From assembly GCF_965638725.1 (NCBI RefSeq), contig NC_134949.1:127780294-127844293 (forward strand): a stretch of 64,000 nucleotides of DNA, written 5' to 3'. Below are positions 45,901 to 59,500 of the stretch, in pieces. A program made the translations under genes and the position numbers. The DNA comes from Aptenodytes patagonicus (taxonomy: Eukaryota; Chordata; Aves; Sphenisciformes; Spheniscidae). Positions within the stretch are counted from its first letter, which is position 1, and every line of letters starts with the position of its first letter. The notes under the pieces are model-generated. The model made no database searches and was not told the DNA's origin. It worked only from the letters and a program-made list of their open reading frames with translations.

Positions 45901-48900
45901 GTTGCTTGGAAAGGAGTGTGTGGAACATCTATAGGTTTTTTTGAGATCCTGAAGAGCTGATGCATCCCAAATTATCACCTTGTTCACTGCAAAATGGCTT
46001 CACCCATAACAAGATTATTTTTTTTTTCCCTCAGGATGTAGGTGTATTTAACTGTTCTTTCCTTGTTTATGCTACTGAATGAGATACGCTAGTTTCACCA
46101 TTGCCTGTTCAGATCTTAGCTGCAGCAGTTCAGAATTTTAAAGCTTTCTTTAAAAGGCTTTTACTTAATGCAGAATGCTAAGGGCTTTAGGCAGGGAGTG
46201 AACTTTTAATTAGTTCAAGTGCTTTATAATAGACTTTATTTCTAAAATGCTATTCACATTCATTAAAGTTCTTAACTAGATTGCCGTTCTAGATCCTTTT
46301 AATTTCACTTGTATTTGAATTATGAATAGTGAATAAACAGAAATACGCATAGTTAGTTTAGTCTAACCAGGGGGAGTAAAATAACTACTGAGGAGGATCC
46401 CTCAGCTGCAAGTAGCTGCCATGCAGGTTTGTGCCCAGTGCTAGGATGTGGCTGTCTCCTGGGGTTTGCTGGTGCTAGCACTGATAGCCGTAGGCGCTTT
46501 GCAAACAACTTGGAAGCTTGAAGGATGTCCAGCATTAAGGCAAAGGTGGACAACAGCGAGGCAGATGAGGGACAGTGCTGGAGAATATTTTTAGCCAAGC
46601 CTGCTTGACTCATGACCCTGGTGGCAGTCTCTTGCTAAAAGGGACTTAATGTGGACAGGGAAGGGGTGTGTATGGGTGAGCTCGAGGAAATGACGTGAGT
46701 CTGGCGTGCTGGGCACACACAGGTTGCTGGGAGTTTTAATCCTGATGTGACCAACACTTCATATACACGTTTTTGGTTTGGAACCTTACAAATTCAAGGC
46801 CTGTTAAGGAAAGGTATTTCTGCTAAAGACTTGCTGCAATTCTCAAATCCCATGAGGTAACTCCTTCCTATTAACTTTATCTGTGAATTCATAAGAAAAT
46901 GATTAATTTGGAGTACCTGGAAAGTCTGCTTGTGGAAGATCAGAGCATGAGAATTAATGATCAATTGCTTCTCATTAGTGGGTGAAGAATTGTGTTTTGG
47001 GATTTCCCACCCCCACCCCCCCGATGAAGGCCATTTAAAGACCTACAGCTCTGAAAGTTACCTATAAATCTGTTGCACACCAAAGAAGACATCAGAGCAA
47101 TGGGAGAGAAAAGCTGCGCGATGGAGGCTCCCCCCTGAATGCAGTGTGGGGACCCTCAGCCCCAGGGTTTGGGGCAGGGCACAAAATGAAAGCGGTGGAG
47201 GAGCACTGTAGTGAAAGGAACGTGCTGCTATAAAGGTCAGCCAAAGGAAATCAGCAGAGCGTGTTTGCAACTGTTTTGGGGTTTTTTTAAGACTTGAAAA
47301 GTGAAAGAAGGAAGGAAATTAGGAAATTAAGCTTATCCCTTACCCTACAGATCATTCCTCTGTATGTTTTCCACACTCCACGGCAGAGTGGTCTCTCTAT
47401 ATAATATTTAGGTGCTGAATACAGCACCTAACTATCCTTGTTTCTGTGAAGGCAATTTTTTATGTAGCTTTGTGTTAGGCAGAACTGTGTTCTGCTATTG
47501 CCATAGACATTTTCTATAATGGGCATATGCTGAACAAAAGAATATTGCAGTGTTTAAAAGAAAAAAAAATAACTGGAATTACTCTGAACATGACAGACAT
47601 TGTGGTAGGAAAAACTTATGTTTACAATTAAATAGCCATTTACAAAAATAATTTAGGTTCTCTTTTAGAGCCTACTTCTTCCCAGAAGTCAATTTAGGCA
47701 ATTCTTTTATAAAGCACAGATGAGCTTGCATCAACATTCAAGATTTATTCACAATTTAAATTTCATTAATAAACCCAACTAAAACCCAAGCACTCCCAAA
47801 CACAAGGAAATACAGAAACCTTGCCTGAGCCTACTCAAATTCCCCTCTTACACTTACTCTTTTATGCTGGTTTTTTTTTAACCTAGGCCTTTAGTCGGAA
47901 TTAAGTCATGGCAAAACCTCAGAGGTACCTAGTCTCTAAGAAATTGCAGATAAATTATTAGATTTCTTGGGAGTAAACCTGTCTGGACTGTAACTGGTGT
48001 AACATTGCCCAGGACAGGGCACACTTAACTCGGTTCAAAGATGTTCTGCCCTAGTTGTTTAGGGCAACTGTGGCTTTCCCAGCTTACGTCATTTCATATG
48101 GCCATGGTTTCCTTTCCTGTATGTCACACTTGAAGCTAGGAGTGAGATGAAAGCTTTCCAACTAAGCGCTATAGTGCTATACAGACATCTGAGTTAACTT
48201 GCTGAGGACTTACCCTGTTTCTGGTCTCAAGTATCGGAAGCCTTATAACCTCTTTAACCAAGAACAATTCAACCTCTTCAAATTGGACCAGGATTGTCTA
48301 CCAAGTCTTGCTGCAATGATCTCGGACATTGCTTGCTCCTCCAGATGTTACCAGCCATTGGCACTGCAGAAAGGACCATGTGCAGGTGCTTCAGCCCCAG
48401 CAGTTCACAGCTGGGAAATCCTGGTGGAGTTTGCTGCCTTTAAAAAAATAATAATAAAAGAGAGTCATGGCAAGAACCCACCTTCATCAGGGGTTTAAAC
48501 TAACACATTGAGTTGTGAATTGGAGCAACTAAGGTGCAGGCTATGAAGGTGTTCCAGCTATGAAGCAGTGATCCCTAGCAGAAGGCTGGGATGGACAAGA
48601 GGGGGCAGTAATGTTTTAGGCTGCCACAGCTGAACCTGCTGGAGGATGTTTATCCATCAGAGTCCTGGCTCCGTAGAAGGCGATGGACAGAGTTAGATGT
48701 AACTGGTCTTCTGCTGGTGTTCAAGTTCTCTCTCGATGAGTGAACAGAGGACTTTGCAGAGTTATGAGGCCACAGATACATTCATCCACTTCATTCTTGC
48801 TTATCTGTTCGCCGTCTTACAAAGAGAAGCTCAAAACTGAAGGGTTTGGTTGCAAGTTGCAGTGGAAAATTAAATGCTTTGTTTGCTGCAGAAGTCTAAT

Positions 48901-49446
48901 TTCTGTCTTGAAAAGGGAGAAACTCTGTCTGTCGTTGGTCCATCTAGGTCAGTAGTCTGGCTTATAATGGATGCCTTGCAAAAGGATTTACAGTCAACAC
49001 AATGACTGCTATTTGCTCTGTCATATCCTCCTAATTTCCATTTCGTTAATAATTGCGGTCCCTCTCTTTTCAGTCTACTTATGCCACCTGTAACAGCTAT
49101 GGCAAGAAGGCTCACAGTTCAGTTATGCATTGGGGGGGAAACACTTCTGATTGTTTATTGACATTCTCCTAGTTTTTCCTACTATGAGTGAAGACTTCTT
49201 TTTCTGAAAGCACTTTCAGAGTCAATAATTTCCAATTATTGTTAGGGAAGCATTTAGTTTTTAGGGGGTCTGTTTCTAAGAGATGATGGGTACAGTAGTA
49301 GGATGGTGGAAAGAAGTAATTTCCTGAAGCTGTTCTTGTTAATGTCAGTATGATTCTATAAGACATTGAGAGAGGTTTGCCATGAAACCAGTTTTACCAT
49401 CTAGGGAGAAAGTTAACTTGCAATTAAACACACATTATCAAGCCTT
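36949..49446. other. Non-coding stretch including a G+C-richer block (about 37.3-41.5 kb)
   Basis: No exon, RNA gene or repeat family was recognised with confidence. From about 37300 to 41500 the sequence is visibly richer in G+C and in moderately long (80-140 codon) open frames on both strands. None is bounded by clear splice sites or shows motifs. From about 45600 to 46330 the sequence is AT-rich with TAATTA-type cores. Confidence 0.35.
39801..39878 (+). repeat. Purine-rich, G-quadruplex-prone tract
   Basis: A nearly pure purine stretch with several G-runs (GGGG, GGGGGG, GGGGG, GGGG). The last three are separated by 2-4 base spacers. It could form a G-quadruplex or triplex; formation is not shown by sequence alone. 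Confidence 0.6.
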
Positions 49447-49474
49447 CCCCCCCCCCCCCCCCCTTTTTTTTTTC
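49447..49474. repeat. C18 followed by T10 homopolymers
   Basis: Eighteen C then ten T. Length is unreliable in any assembly. Confidence 0.9.
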
Positions 49475-50032
49475 CTAATTGCCATTCCTCCGTCAACATT
49501 GGGATATTATCATATGGAAGATGGTCTCTAGGGAATGGACTGAGCTGTGGGTCAAGCAGATAATTAGGAGATTCAAAGATATCGTTACTTCCTATGGTGA
49601 GGAAGGAAACTGACCAGAAAATGGATTCAGTAGTTTTATTAAAAAAAAAAAAAGTACAAAAAGGAATGAAATGTTCCATTTGTGAGATGATGCTGAAGAT
49701 AGAGTTTGTATGTGTCCACTTTTGCATCCTGTATGTCCTAAACGTTGGAGTGCTGAGAATTTTCAGAGCTGTGGTATCAAAGTAGCTAATGGAAACATGG
49801 TTTTGGAGGTTATCATACTGAATTCAATGCAAGCTACTATGCAAGATAGAAACTGTGTAAGTGTTTAAGTGCGTGCACATGCATTTATATTTAATTAGGG
49901 GACTTTGGAAAAAAATGTGTGTACTTAAATGTGACTTTTTTATTCTCAGTGTACTGCCTAAATATATTTGTTCAGTCTTAGAAGACAACAGAAAAGCAAT
50001 TTGATACAACTTGCAGTTTCCAGTTCATGGTG

Positions 50033-50033
<1 letters not shown>
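49475..50033. other. Non-coding stretch, nothing recognised
   Basis: Unique AT-rich sequence with an A-run at about 49640-49652. Short open frames only. Confidence 0.4.

Positions 50034-50067
<34 letters not shown>
50034..50067. repeat. (TA)17 microsatellite
   Basis: An uninterrupted TA dinucleotide run of 34 bases, followed by an A/T-rich tail with a T-run. It is probably polymorphic. Confidence 0.95.
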
Positions 50068-50072
<5 letters not shown>

Positions 50073-53000
50073 TTATTTTTTTTTTTTAAAGTGGGCAAGA
50101 TGAGGATCCTAAATGGGAAGAGCTTCTCTCTCCTTCTTTAGGGCTTAAGTACCTCTTATGCAGGCACCAGTACAATAAACACTCTTAGACCAAAACTTGC
50201 TTTCAGGTCCTGTTCTCTTGCGTAACACTGCTGTGCTTCAGTTGCAGCGTTTCTTTCTGGGAACTTTGACCTCAGTTTTATCAGTTTTATTAAAATGTCT
50301 GCATGAGAGACACTATACACAGGCAGTGAAAAGGCAAAGATCCCTTTGATAAGCCATGAAGGCAGTGCTCAAGAATCACTTCGAGACCAGAGAACGTGCT
50401 TGTTCCAAGGAGCAGCTTGGCTGGAATGATGGGATTTGTTGAACTGTGGCATGCCCTGTTGCATCAGTTCTACAGATCTCTTTCTTGTGGGCTACTGGGA
50501 GGTAGGTTTACATGCTGTTCTTGGCTTGCTGAGCTTTTTTAATGCACGCTTTTTATTGCCATAGTTGCATGTGAGGATTTTAATGTAAAAAAAAAAGGCT
50601 AACATTATGATATTAAATTAGGAGATATTTGTTTGCCTTTTAGGTATGCAGGAAGATTACGGTAACTATTTACAGGTTCCCTTATAAATCCGCTTCTCCC
50701 CAACACCTACCCTGTAACTCACGCACCATGTACCACCTTCCTCTACCAGCACTAAGAACTGAACCAGCTGCTTTTGGTGATAGTTTCATAGACTCTCCAA
50801 TGAACGTTTAGATAGGACAGCTACAAGAACGGTTGGAGCTATAGAAAGCAGGTACTGTGTTGTAATGTCCATGTCATAACAAGGGCCTGCTTAAGCATGT
50901 GGGTTTATTGTCACCAAAAGCTTCTCCCAGAGCTTTGCTGTTCTGATAGGCTCCAGCCTAAACTTACTGCTGGCCAGTTGATACCTGTTTGTTCTGGTAT
51001 CAGCAGCCTTTTTTGTGCTCGAATGGTTTATTTCCCTTCCTGGTGGTTATCTATACTGTCTTATAGGGAACAATTGCATCCCCTGTAAATTTCCCTGCAT
51101 CCCTCTGCCATGTGTGCCAGTCTCCGTGCATGCTGTCAGTGCTGAAAATCCTCCTTCACCTTTCAGTGTTTCTAGTCCCTCCTTTTTGAACATGGGCAGC
51201 CTCTCTTGTCTGGTATTCGGGGATTTTAGCAGTGCCTCCTATGTACTTCCCTGTACTTCCTATCTCTGTTGGAAACGTTTCTCTGGGTACATCCTAAGAT
51301 TGCATGTGCGTTTTTCACAGCTGCATCTGGGTGGTGACTCAGCCATTTTGTGCTAGGATGGGCTAGCACATCCAGGCCCTTCTGCTCCAGGCACTGATCA
51401 TCCTCCAGTGTCTATCTGGGGCTTGTTTGTTTTATATATGTGATTGTGCATTGTATATTAATGACTGTCATTCCACTCTTATGGCTCCAGTTTGGTGGTG
51501 CCTGTTGTATAACAACTCAATATACCGTCATGTTCAAATTGCTTCCCAACTTTGTCATCAGCTGCCATAATTACTTTTTCTGTGTGCAAGCCATTAATCA
51601 TTTAAAAATGAAGCAGAAGACTGTTTGGGTTTTGTTTAGTGTTTTCATTAGTAACTTCCAAGGTGTCTGCAGCTTTTTCTTCCCATGCTGTCTGTCACCA
51701 TCTCTTTTGGGCAGGATCTTTACTGGTGTCACAGTTCCTCTACCGGTCTCCAACCCTGCATATTTAATGAAATACCACATGGAAAAGTATTAAATAATGT
51801 TTGTTGAAAATCTAGGTAGCTGAGACTTACTTCATATTTCTTTTGAGTTATGTCCCTTCAGCAAACCTGTTATGTCCCGATCTCTTTGTAGCTGTATGAC
51901 TTTATTATTCTTTGTCAGTCTTTGCTGAAATGAGTTCTGTAGCCTTTCTTCTATACAGCAAGTCAAACTGGATCATAAAAGTACTGGCATTAAAGTCTTG
52001 AATTGAAACTACATGTTCCACATTTATAGGGGTAGTTCTCTATTGGTTTGAACATGGTTGAATTTAATTGAGTGTTGAGCAGTTGCGTATGTTGTTTTTG
52101 TTGGATAGGTTTGAAGACAAAGAGTTGCAAAAAGTGGTGTATGTTTTTAAAATGCTTGCCTGGTCATCTGTTTTCCTTCTCTCTAATGGCAGCGGTGGAA
52201 GATGGTACCCTTTGTTCCAAAAAACAGCAAATGTGTTTTTACATAAAACTGGCCTTGGGCAACGTGCCGGCCCAGATGGACTGGCAGCTAGTGATGCCAT
52301 TAACGGTATACAGACCTAAAGCTGAGCTAGATGGGTAGCAGGCTGAATGGCTAACTGGCATTTCCTAGTACGGTTTGGTTTCAACAGCATGTTTACACAA
52401 ATTTGTCTGAAGTAGGTTGGAATTGAGCAGTTTTCGAATGGTATGATATCCAGGGTAAATATATACGGTATGAACCTACATGCCTGGTCTTTATTTCTGT
52501 TCTGATAAGACCGCCGCAGAAGTCTTTGTTAAGTGTCTGAACGATTCGGTACTGGTTACATCCCGTGGCAGATACCTCCTGGGCATCCTGATAGACACGT
52601 ACATTTTCCTGTAGACCTTACATCCTGGTTAAAATAAGTTGTAAATGAAGTGGTCTGTGTGAGAAGAGCATTTTTTGTTATTGCGGCTTTAAACTTTGCT
52701 AAAGGTAGTGGTGGGTTAAAGAAATGCTTTGTATTAGCTTTTGTGATACATCGGACTGGCGGATGTTTGAAAAATATTTTTTTCTTATTTTTTTATTTTT
52801 AAGGAAAACCAGGTTTGCAGTCTGGTGAATCTGAGTTTCTTTGGGGTGGGGGTTTTTTTTGAAGTTTGATTTGTAGATTTCTGCACAAAACTTTGATGGC
52901 ATAAGGCTTGTGAAATTAGATAACACGCTTTAAACAAGCCACCTCTGGGTAAAGTACATCTCTAATTACTGAGAATAAATTATGTGGAAAGTGAGCTTGT

Positions 53001-53297
53001 GTCTGAAGTAAATCTTCAGTTCAGTAATCTAAAATTAAATAATGATTAACTTAATTGCTTCAGGATCATAAAAACTGCTCTTAATAAAATATAGGGATTA
53101 AGTATGTGTTTTGGGAGTGGATAATTGCTTCTGCTTCATTTTCAATAACTTCTATCAAGACAAGGTTTGTAGGTAAAAGAAATACCTTTTGTTATGATGA
53201 TTAGTAAAGCTAGGAAAAGTAGGCTAGTTCTTGAGCATGCAAGCCCTTTCGCCGTTCTGAATAGAAGCTGCAATTTCACTACTAAAATATAAATTAG
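50068..53297. other. Non-coding stretch, nothing recognised
   Basis: Unique sequence. Open frames up to about 117 codons (51440-51793) have no coding character. No repeat family was assigned. Confidence 0.4.
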
Positions 53298-53575
53298 AAT
53301 CATAGAATAGTTTGGGTTGGAAGGGACCTCTACAGGTCATCTAGTCCAACCCCCCTGCCATCGGCAGGGACATCTTCAACTAGATCAGGTTGCTCAGAGC
53401 CCCGTCCAACCTGACCTTGGATGTTTCCAGGGATGGGGCATCCACCACCTCTCTGGGCAACCTGTGCCAGTGTTTCACCACCCTCAGCGTAACAAATTTC
53501 TTCCTCATGTCTAGTCTAAATCTACCCCCCTTTAGTTTAAAGCCATTCCTGTTGCAACAGGCCCTGCTAAAAATT
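53298..53575 (-). mobile_element. CR1 LINE, 5'-truncated 3' end (antisense)
   Basis: CR1 is the dominant LINE of birds. On the minus strand the copy ends with CCTTCCAACCCAAACTATTC and TATGATT, the typical tail with the ATTCTATG-type repeat. Further 5' are GGATGCCCCATCCCTGGAA, GGTTGCCCAGAGAGGTGG and a GGAAGAAATTTGTTA-type segment. The match fades near 53575, so only about 280 bp of the 3' UTR remains. The classic order of segments is clear and divergence is moderate. No reverse transcriptase coding part is present. Confidence 0.97.
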
Positions 53576-56500
53576 GAGAGTACTTGCCTTTAATTTTGTA
53601 GATACATGCCAGTTAGACCCTCTGAAAGCAATAGTAATTGATACCTGTGGAGCAGAGTGTAGTATTAGTACATGGGAACAGGGATTAAGTAGGGGCTTTT
53701 TTCTCCAGAGAAAAGAGAAAAATGGGTAATTTTAATAAGAAGAGTTTGAGTTAAAGAATTTGTGACCTGGGTTAGCAGCTGCATGTTGTTTGCATTGTAT
53801 TTTGCTTCTAAACAAAATATTTTTATCTTCATTCATTGAAGAATGTCTCTCTTGCTTATAGGCAAATGAGAAAGCAAATCTTTTGAAACATAAACAGTGG
53901 TACTTCCCTGGAGGGAGGAGATGGGAATTCTCCTGTTGCTCTGAGTGTTGCCAGGTGCCAGAAGTGGTCCCCAGTGGTGGTGGTAAGAAAGAAATCTTCC
54001 CCCACGTTTCTGTCTTTGCGTTTTGTCTGTAGCAATAAGATGCTTTTAGCAAAAAATGGGGGTGCAAATCCTGTTCTTTTCATAGATCTGTATGAATTGC
54101 TGGGAGAGGTGTCAAAAGTCTCCCACTCTGAGAATTTTAATTTAGGGGCAAAACCAGCGCTTCAGCTCCTTGCTTGCTGTAGTGTTTGCTCCTGCTCTCT
54201 CACGTATGCTGTATCTGTTGGTAATCATTGCAGCAAAGACTCAACCACAAATAGACCTCCAGAGGACTCTAGAAATACGTAACTATCGCCTCCCCCCTTA
54301 AACGTAGAAGGGGAACTGTGGCCTTACAGTGCTTTGAGGACCTCCTTTACAGAGTTCTTAGAAATCTCTTGAATGCTGACTCTGGGGTCATCTTAGGCTG
54401 CCTTTAATCCAAACATCCTTAAATTTTGTCCAGAAACCAGATACGGAAATGTTAAGTTATAGCAACAAACTTCCTTCTTTTTGCCCTTTTTTGTAGTGTC
54501 TCCTACAAACGGTGACAGCAAAAGTGGAAGGCTGATGAGACCCCACTGACACAGCAATAGGACAGGGTTTTTCCAGGACAAGATCTTAAAACCCTGAAGT
54601 GGTTAGTGTCGGATGTTGACATTTTAATGATGATCTCTGATACCCTGCCCCTTCATGGGCTATTAGTAGCTTTTTTATAGGAAAGATTTAATCTTGGTGA
54701 TTTTGCAAATACTCAAGAGTGTTGCTTTAGTATTTTATAACCTTTCAAGGTCTATTATAGGACAAGTGTCTCCCAAGAAACTTTTGTTTCTGTGAGATAT
54801 TTCTCAAAGCTCTGATTCACAGGGCAGTACATACTGGATCAGCCACAGTCTGTGTTCAGGGCATGTATTCCGACCCCATGCAAAGTTACATCCCTTCTGA
54901 AGATGTACATTTTCCTGCTATAGAGGAAGTTAAAGCATTTATCCCAGATCATATTAGGTGGGCAAATAACCACTTTCTGAGAGCCCCAAATATTTTATTT
55001 CAATAAATATCAAAATTTTACCCCCCAAAATTAGTTATTGCAGCTGAATCTGGTTAATGCTGACCATCTGCAGCTTTGGTGGGTGGAGGGAGACCCAGTA
55101 GGTTGACTCATGAAAGTAGCCCTGTTACAGTGTCATGGTGACCAGCTACTTTCAAAACCGGTTCTGCAAAATGTTTTTGCCTGGGCTCATTGCCATCAGT
55201 GTAAGAGCAATGCCCCAGAAACACACGAAAGCCTGTTCTTATGCATTTGCTGGTTTGTAGCATATTTTTCAGCTTACATGGCTGCAATTTTTGCTTTTCT
55301 TCTTTGTGTGTAAGGCCTGAAAAGGCTGTCAATCTGAGTGTTACTGAGAAGCTAAAATATGCTTGGGGGGCAGGATTTTATGAATTGTGCACAGCTCTTG
55401 AATTTTCAAGCTCTGCTTCTGTTTGGAGGAGAGAGAACTTGGGCTTTTCGTACTGAGCCCTGCAGGCTGCCAAGCCTGGTGCCTATGCCCCTCATGTAGT
55501 GCGTGCCTGGGTGTCTTATCTCGGGTTGCTAGAACCTGCAAGGAGGAATAATCTGGAAATGAAATGTTCTGAATGAAGTGGATGGCTATGCTGGAAGCTG
55601 CATGGGTTGAATAATCCCATGAATAATTCTTTCAGCCTTCACCTTCTTGATTGTTCAGATAAATCCTGAGTGGGTCGATAGATATTAATATGGATTAGAG
55701 AAATTGTACTGAGAGCTTTTCAGTGTCCCAGTGGATGCTTCTTCTGTGGAACAAATCTCCATTTCATGAACCAAAGCACAACTAGTACCAACAGGCACAC
55801 AGTCAAGGAGGTGAGGGACTGAATTACGGGGAGGCCAAATTATGATGGCATTTGTCATAGCAGCCATCCCCTCCTGTTGGGGTTTATGCATAGGCAGAGG
55901 CCCTATAGGTATCATCTGCTTCTATTGTCCTTATTGTGTGTCTTCATGATGGGATTTCTCTTTCTCAGACTTGCCAGTGTTACAATTTGTAACAATTGTT
56001 GGAAGATTAAATTTTCATATAAACTTAGTTGGGGGCCACAGAGGGAGAAAAAAAAAACCAACCCTCTGCAAAGCACTTGTGGACATAAAGATCCAGCAGG
56101 CTAGACCAAAAAGCAGCTCACAAAAGCAGTCATGGCAGTCACAATTTCAAGCATTTTCTATAGTTCAAGCAAGGAGAAATGTAAAGTACACCATAAAACT
56201 AGTGACATTCTCTGTTTCATATTTAGTTTACCAATGTGGAGGCTGTGTAACGGGCTATTTCAAAGCCTGTAAGACAGAGGCCTCTTCGCTGGCAGACTGA
56301 TGTTCTGAAAAGCTGCTACCAGAGATACGATCCCTGCCATTAGTCTGGTGCAGTGTGTTTTTTAAGCTTAGAGTAAATTTTGCACAACATGCAGAAGTAA
56401 TGTTCTCTCCTATCTGTTTTTAATAGGTAGTGCACTGATTTGGGACACTATGAAAATGAGAAAGGACTGGTTTTCCTTGGTAGTCTAGAAACACTCAAGA

Positions 56501-59500
56501 AGGTCTGGGTGTGTTAGGTGCGTTTATAGCATGGAGCATTCTTCTGCAAGGTGGAAAGTGTTGCTCTGAACTCTTTCAGGATGGGGCGAATATTGTTTCC
56601 ATGTCCTTCACTTCAGTACGTCTCCTCTAACTACTGAGCCCGCGTATAAGAAGCGGGCACCAGAAGATCAGCTCTCCTTGTTGTGACTTCTATTTGGAAG
56701 AAGCAAGCATGACAACTGTGTTTTGTGATGCAGTCGGTCCTCTCAATCTTTGAAAACACTCGGACTGTGCCCTGCTAAGCTTTGCTCCCCAGAAAGCTTA
56801 GGGAAAGAGCAGCCTTGTGGGACGATGCTGGTTATGCTTGTGCCTGGGACCCAGTGCTGTTCAGCCCTGCCAGGGTGGTCACTGCTCTGGGCTGGCACAG
56901 GGACCACTTCTAGCTGGGGGGATCAGCTGGTGGAAATCAAGGACCAAGGACCTATAAACTGGGTATCCTAGGGATGTTTATTTTGAGAAGAAAAAATAAT
57001 CCAAACTAAAAGTGCTTTATAAGAAGCTATAATGGCATTTACTCTTACTCTTTTATAATTGTTTTGAAAATGTCAATGTTGCCATGGGAGCAATTGTTTT
57101 CACATGTTTTTTTAAGTTGTGAAGGCCACACGTTCAGGAGCTTTGACAGTATTTTCTAAAGCAGCAGAAAGTACAGATGGGAATACGAATGCTGTCGCAG
57201 CGTGTATTTCGGGACGATATTATTATGCCTTACCAGCAAGGCCAGTTTTGTATCAAGCGTTCATTTGCCCGGTCTCTGTGCCTGTGTCTCCCTCTTAAGA
57301 GAGCCTCCTTTTCCAACTTGGTTGTGGTGTTCAAGTTTAATGGGACAAGTAGCCTGATGCGCAAGAGAGGCTTGGCCTGAGACCGAGGAGCTGGAGATCA
57401 CACAACCGAATACATTTGTGATTGAAAACAGCTGGCAAACAGAGAACACCCCTCTAAAAACAGAACAAGCCTTGCTCCTGCTGCAATGTGAGGAGAAAAA
57501 CAGAGAGAAGGAAGCTCAGTGCAGTGTGAGCTGGTGATGCAGCTGCTGGGCTGTTGTGGCAACTGCTGGTGCTGTACCATCGCAGAGAACGGGTGCATGT
57601 GTTGGAGCTGGCCGGGTGAACAGCAGCCAGCCGCAAGCGTGGGCTGCTCACCCGCACCGCGGGGCCCGGCTGTGGCGGCTTGTTTTGCAGGACCTTTCTG
57701 GTTGGCTGTCAGGGCAGATTCTCCTTGCTTTTGTGAGCTTTTGCCTTGTTCAGTCAGAAATCATCTGGGTCCTTTGGATCTTTTAATTGCAAGACGGGAG
57801 CAAAAGACCTAAGCGTCTCCTCGTGTGGTTCTTTTTCCTGTACTGAAGGTATAGCAATGCCACTTGTTATTGTCAGGTGTGCCCCAGAAGGAAAAACATC
57901 TTCACTGTTTATGACTGTGGGCCAGTGTAGTGCTGGGATATTTGGCAACATAAACTTACAGCCCAGTTGCAGGTGCTACTGTGTTAAGGCTGTTTGTCCC
58001 TCTGTGCCTACACTACCAATTTCTCAGCTTTACTAGGTTAACTGTTCCCTAAGCAAGTCTGCTGAAATTATCTATTTGCTAAAAGATTCTAAACAAACAT
58101 TAAAAAACAGAACAAAACAGTTTAGCTTAAGATATATCTTGTTGGTACAGACCTGGGATGAGTAATAACTGTAAAAGCAGTTATACAAGCAAACCTCAGG
58201 ACATGCTGACCTTAAGCGTGAATTAAGAGTGAACTTTTAGCAGTGCCTGGGAGTAGGGACTTGTGAACAGTCAAAGCAGGCATGGGATAAGCGCCTAGTC
58301 GCCTGGAAGTAATGAACTTAGTTACAGAAAAATACTTCTTATTAATGCAGTGAAGTTTCAGTTACTACAGGTATTTCCCAAATCTGGCTTATTATAGTAA
58401 AGGTAAAAAGAATTTAAATGGATTGACTCAAAAGAAGTAATTCATGTTTAATGGGCTTGAAAGCGAACAGCACAGACTGCAGACTCAAGAAGCAATTATA
58501 CATTGCTGAATAAATAGCATGAAGGTTCTTGTTACATGTCTTGATTGGGCAAATATTGATTATTTTAGATTAGGTCTGGTAATTAGACCAGTCTGCTTGC
58601 TTGTTTATTTTAAATGAAGCTAGCCTGGTTTGTTAGACTCATTGTCTATGTGTTCTATATTAACACATTGCATTGAACTGCAGGCAGTCTTTAATATCCT
58701 TGAATTTCTGATTTTTTTGGCATATAATTGCAGATGAGCTAAGGGTTATTCTGGCAGATAAAAATGAATCATAAGAGCATAAATGCTGCTTCTCAAACCA
58801 TTACTCTGCCTGACTGAGGAGCTTTTGAAGACCAGTGCCAAGCTAGCAGCGGTGACATCCAGAATTTAAGTATGGCACACAGGCTCTTTCGAATATGAGG
58901 CTTTGCTACAACAAACACCTCTGTTTACTAATTAGCTTCTAATTTTTCAAATGGTGGGGAGCAATTTTTGACTTGGCAATCCAACTATTCTGAAACGGTG
59001 CGAGCTCCAAGAGAAATGAGTGCCTACTTTTATACTATAATTTCACATTTCTTTCAGCGCTTTATAACTGTGCCAGGTAACAGAAAACAATCTCTACTCC
59101 AGTGATCTTGTGCGTCTCTGACAGAAGTGAAAACGATGCAGTGGCACGTACAGAGATGTAGAAGTTTCCACACAGGCAGCTGCCTACTTGGCTCGGGTTA
59201 GGTCACTGAGAAATCTCCCACGTTCAGATTAATATCAGTACCGTGGCACCTGTAGGACTGAGGAAGTACTCACAGCATCAGAATTATTTTAATGTCCTTT
59301 TGTCTAGGTCCAGTCAGAGCTAGTTTACATGAGATGATGATGATAAGAGCAGAGAGCATCTGTGAAAACTCCTTGTGCTTTTGCTGTCAGTTGTGGAGCA
59401 GCCCTCATGCAAAGTAGCTGTCTGAATTTTGCTGGTGCAAGGCAGGCGTGCATTTCTAGTGGGCTAGTCATTTCAAGGATCCCTGCAGCCTCCAGTAAAA

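Noticed and set aside
48595..48615. Second CTCF-like site (AAGAGGGGGCAGTA)
   Set aside because: The 3' half fits but the CCA part of the core is poor. It is too weak to list as a feature.
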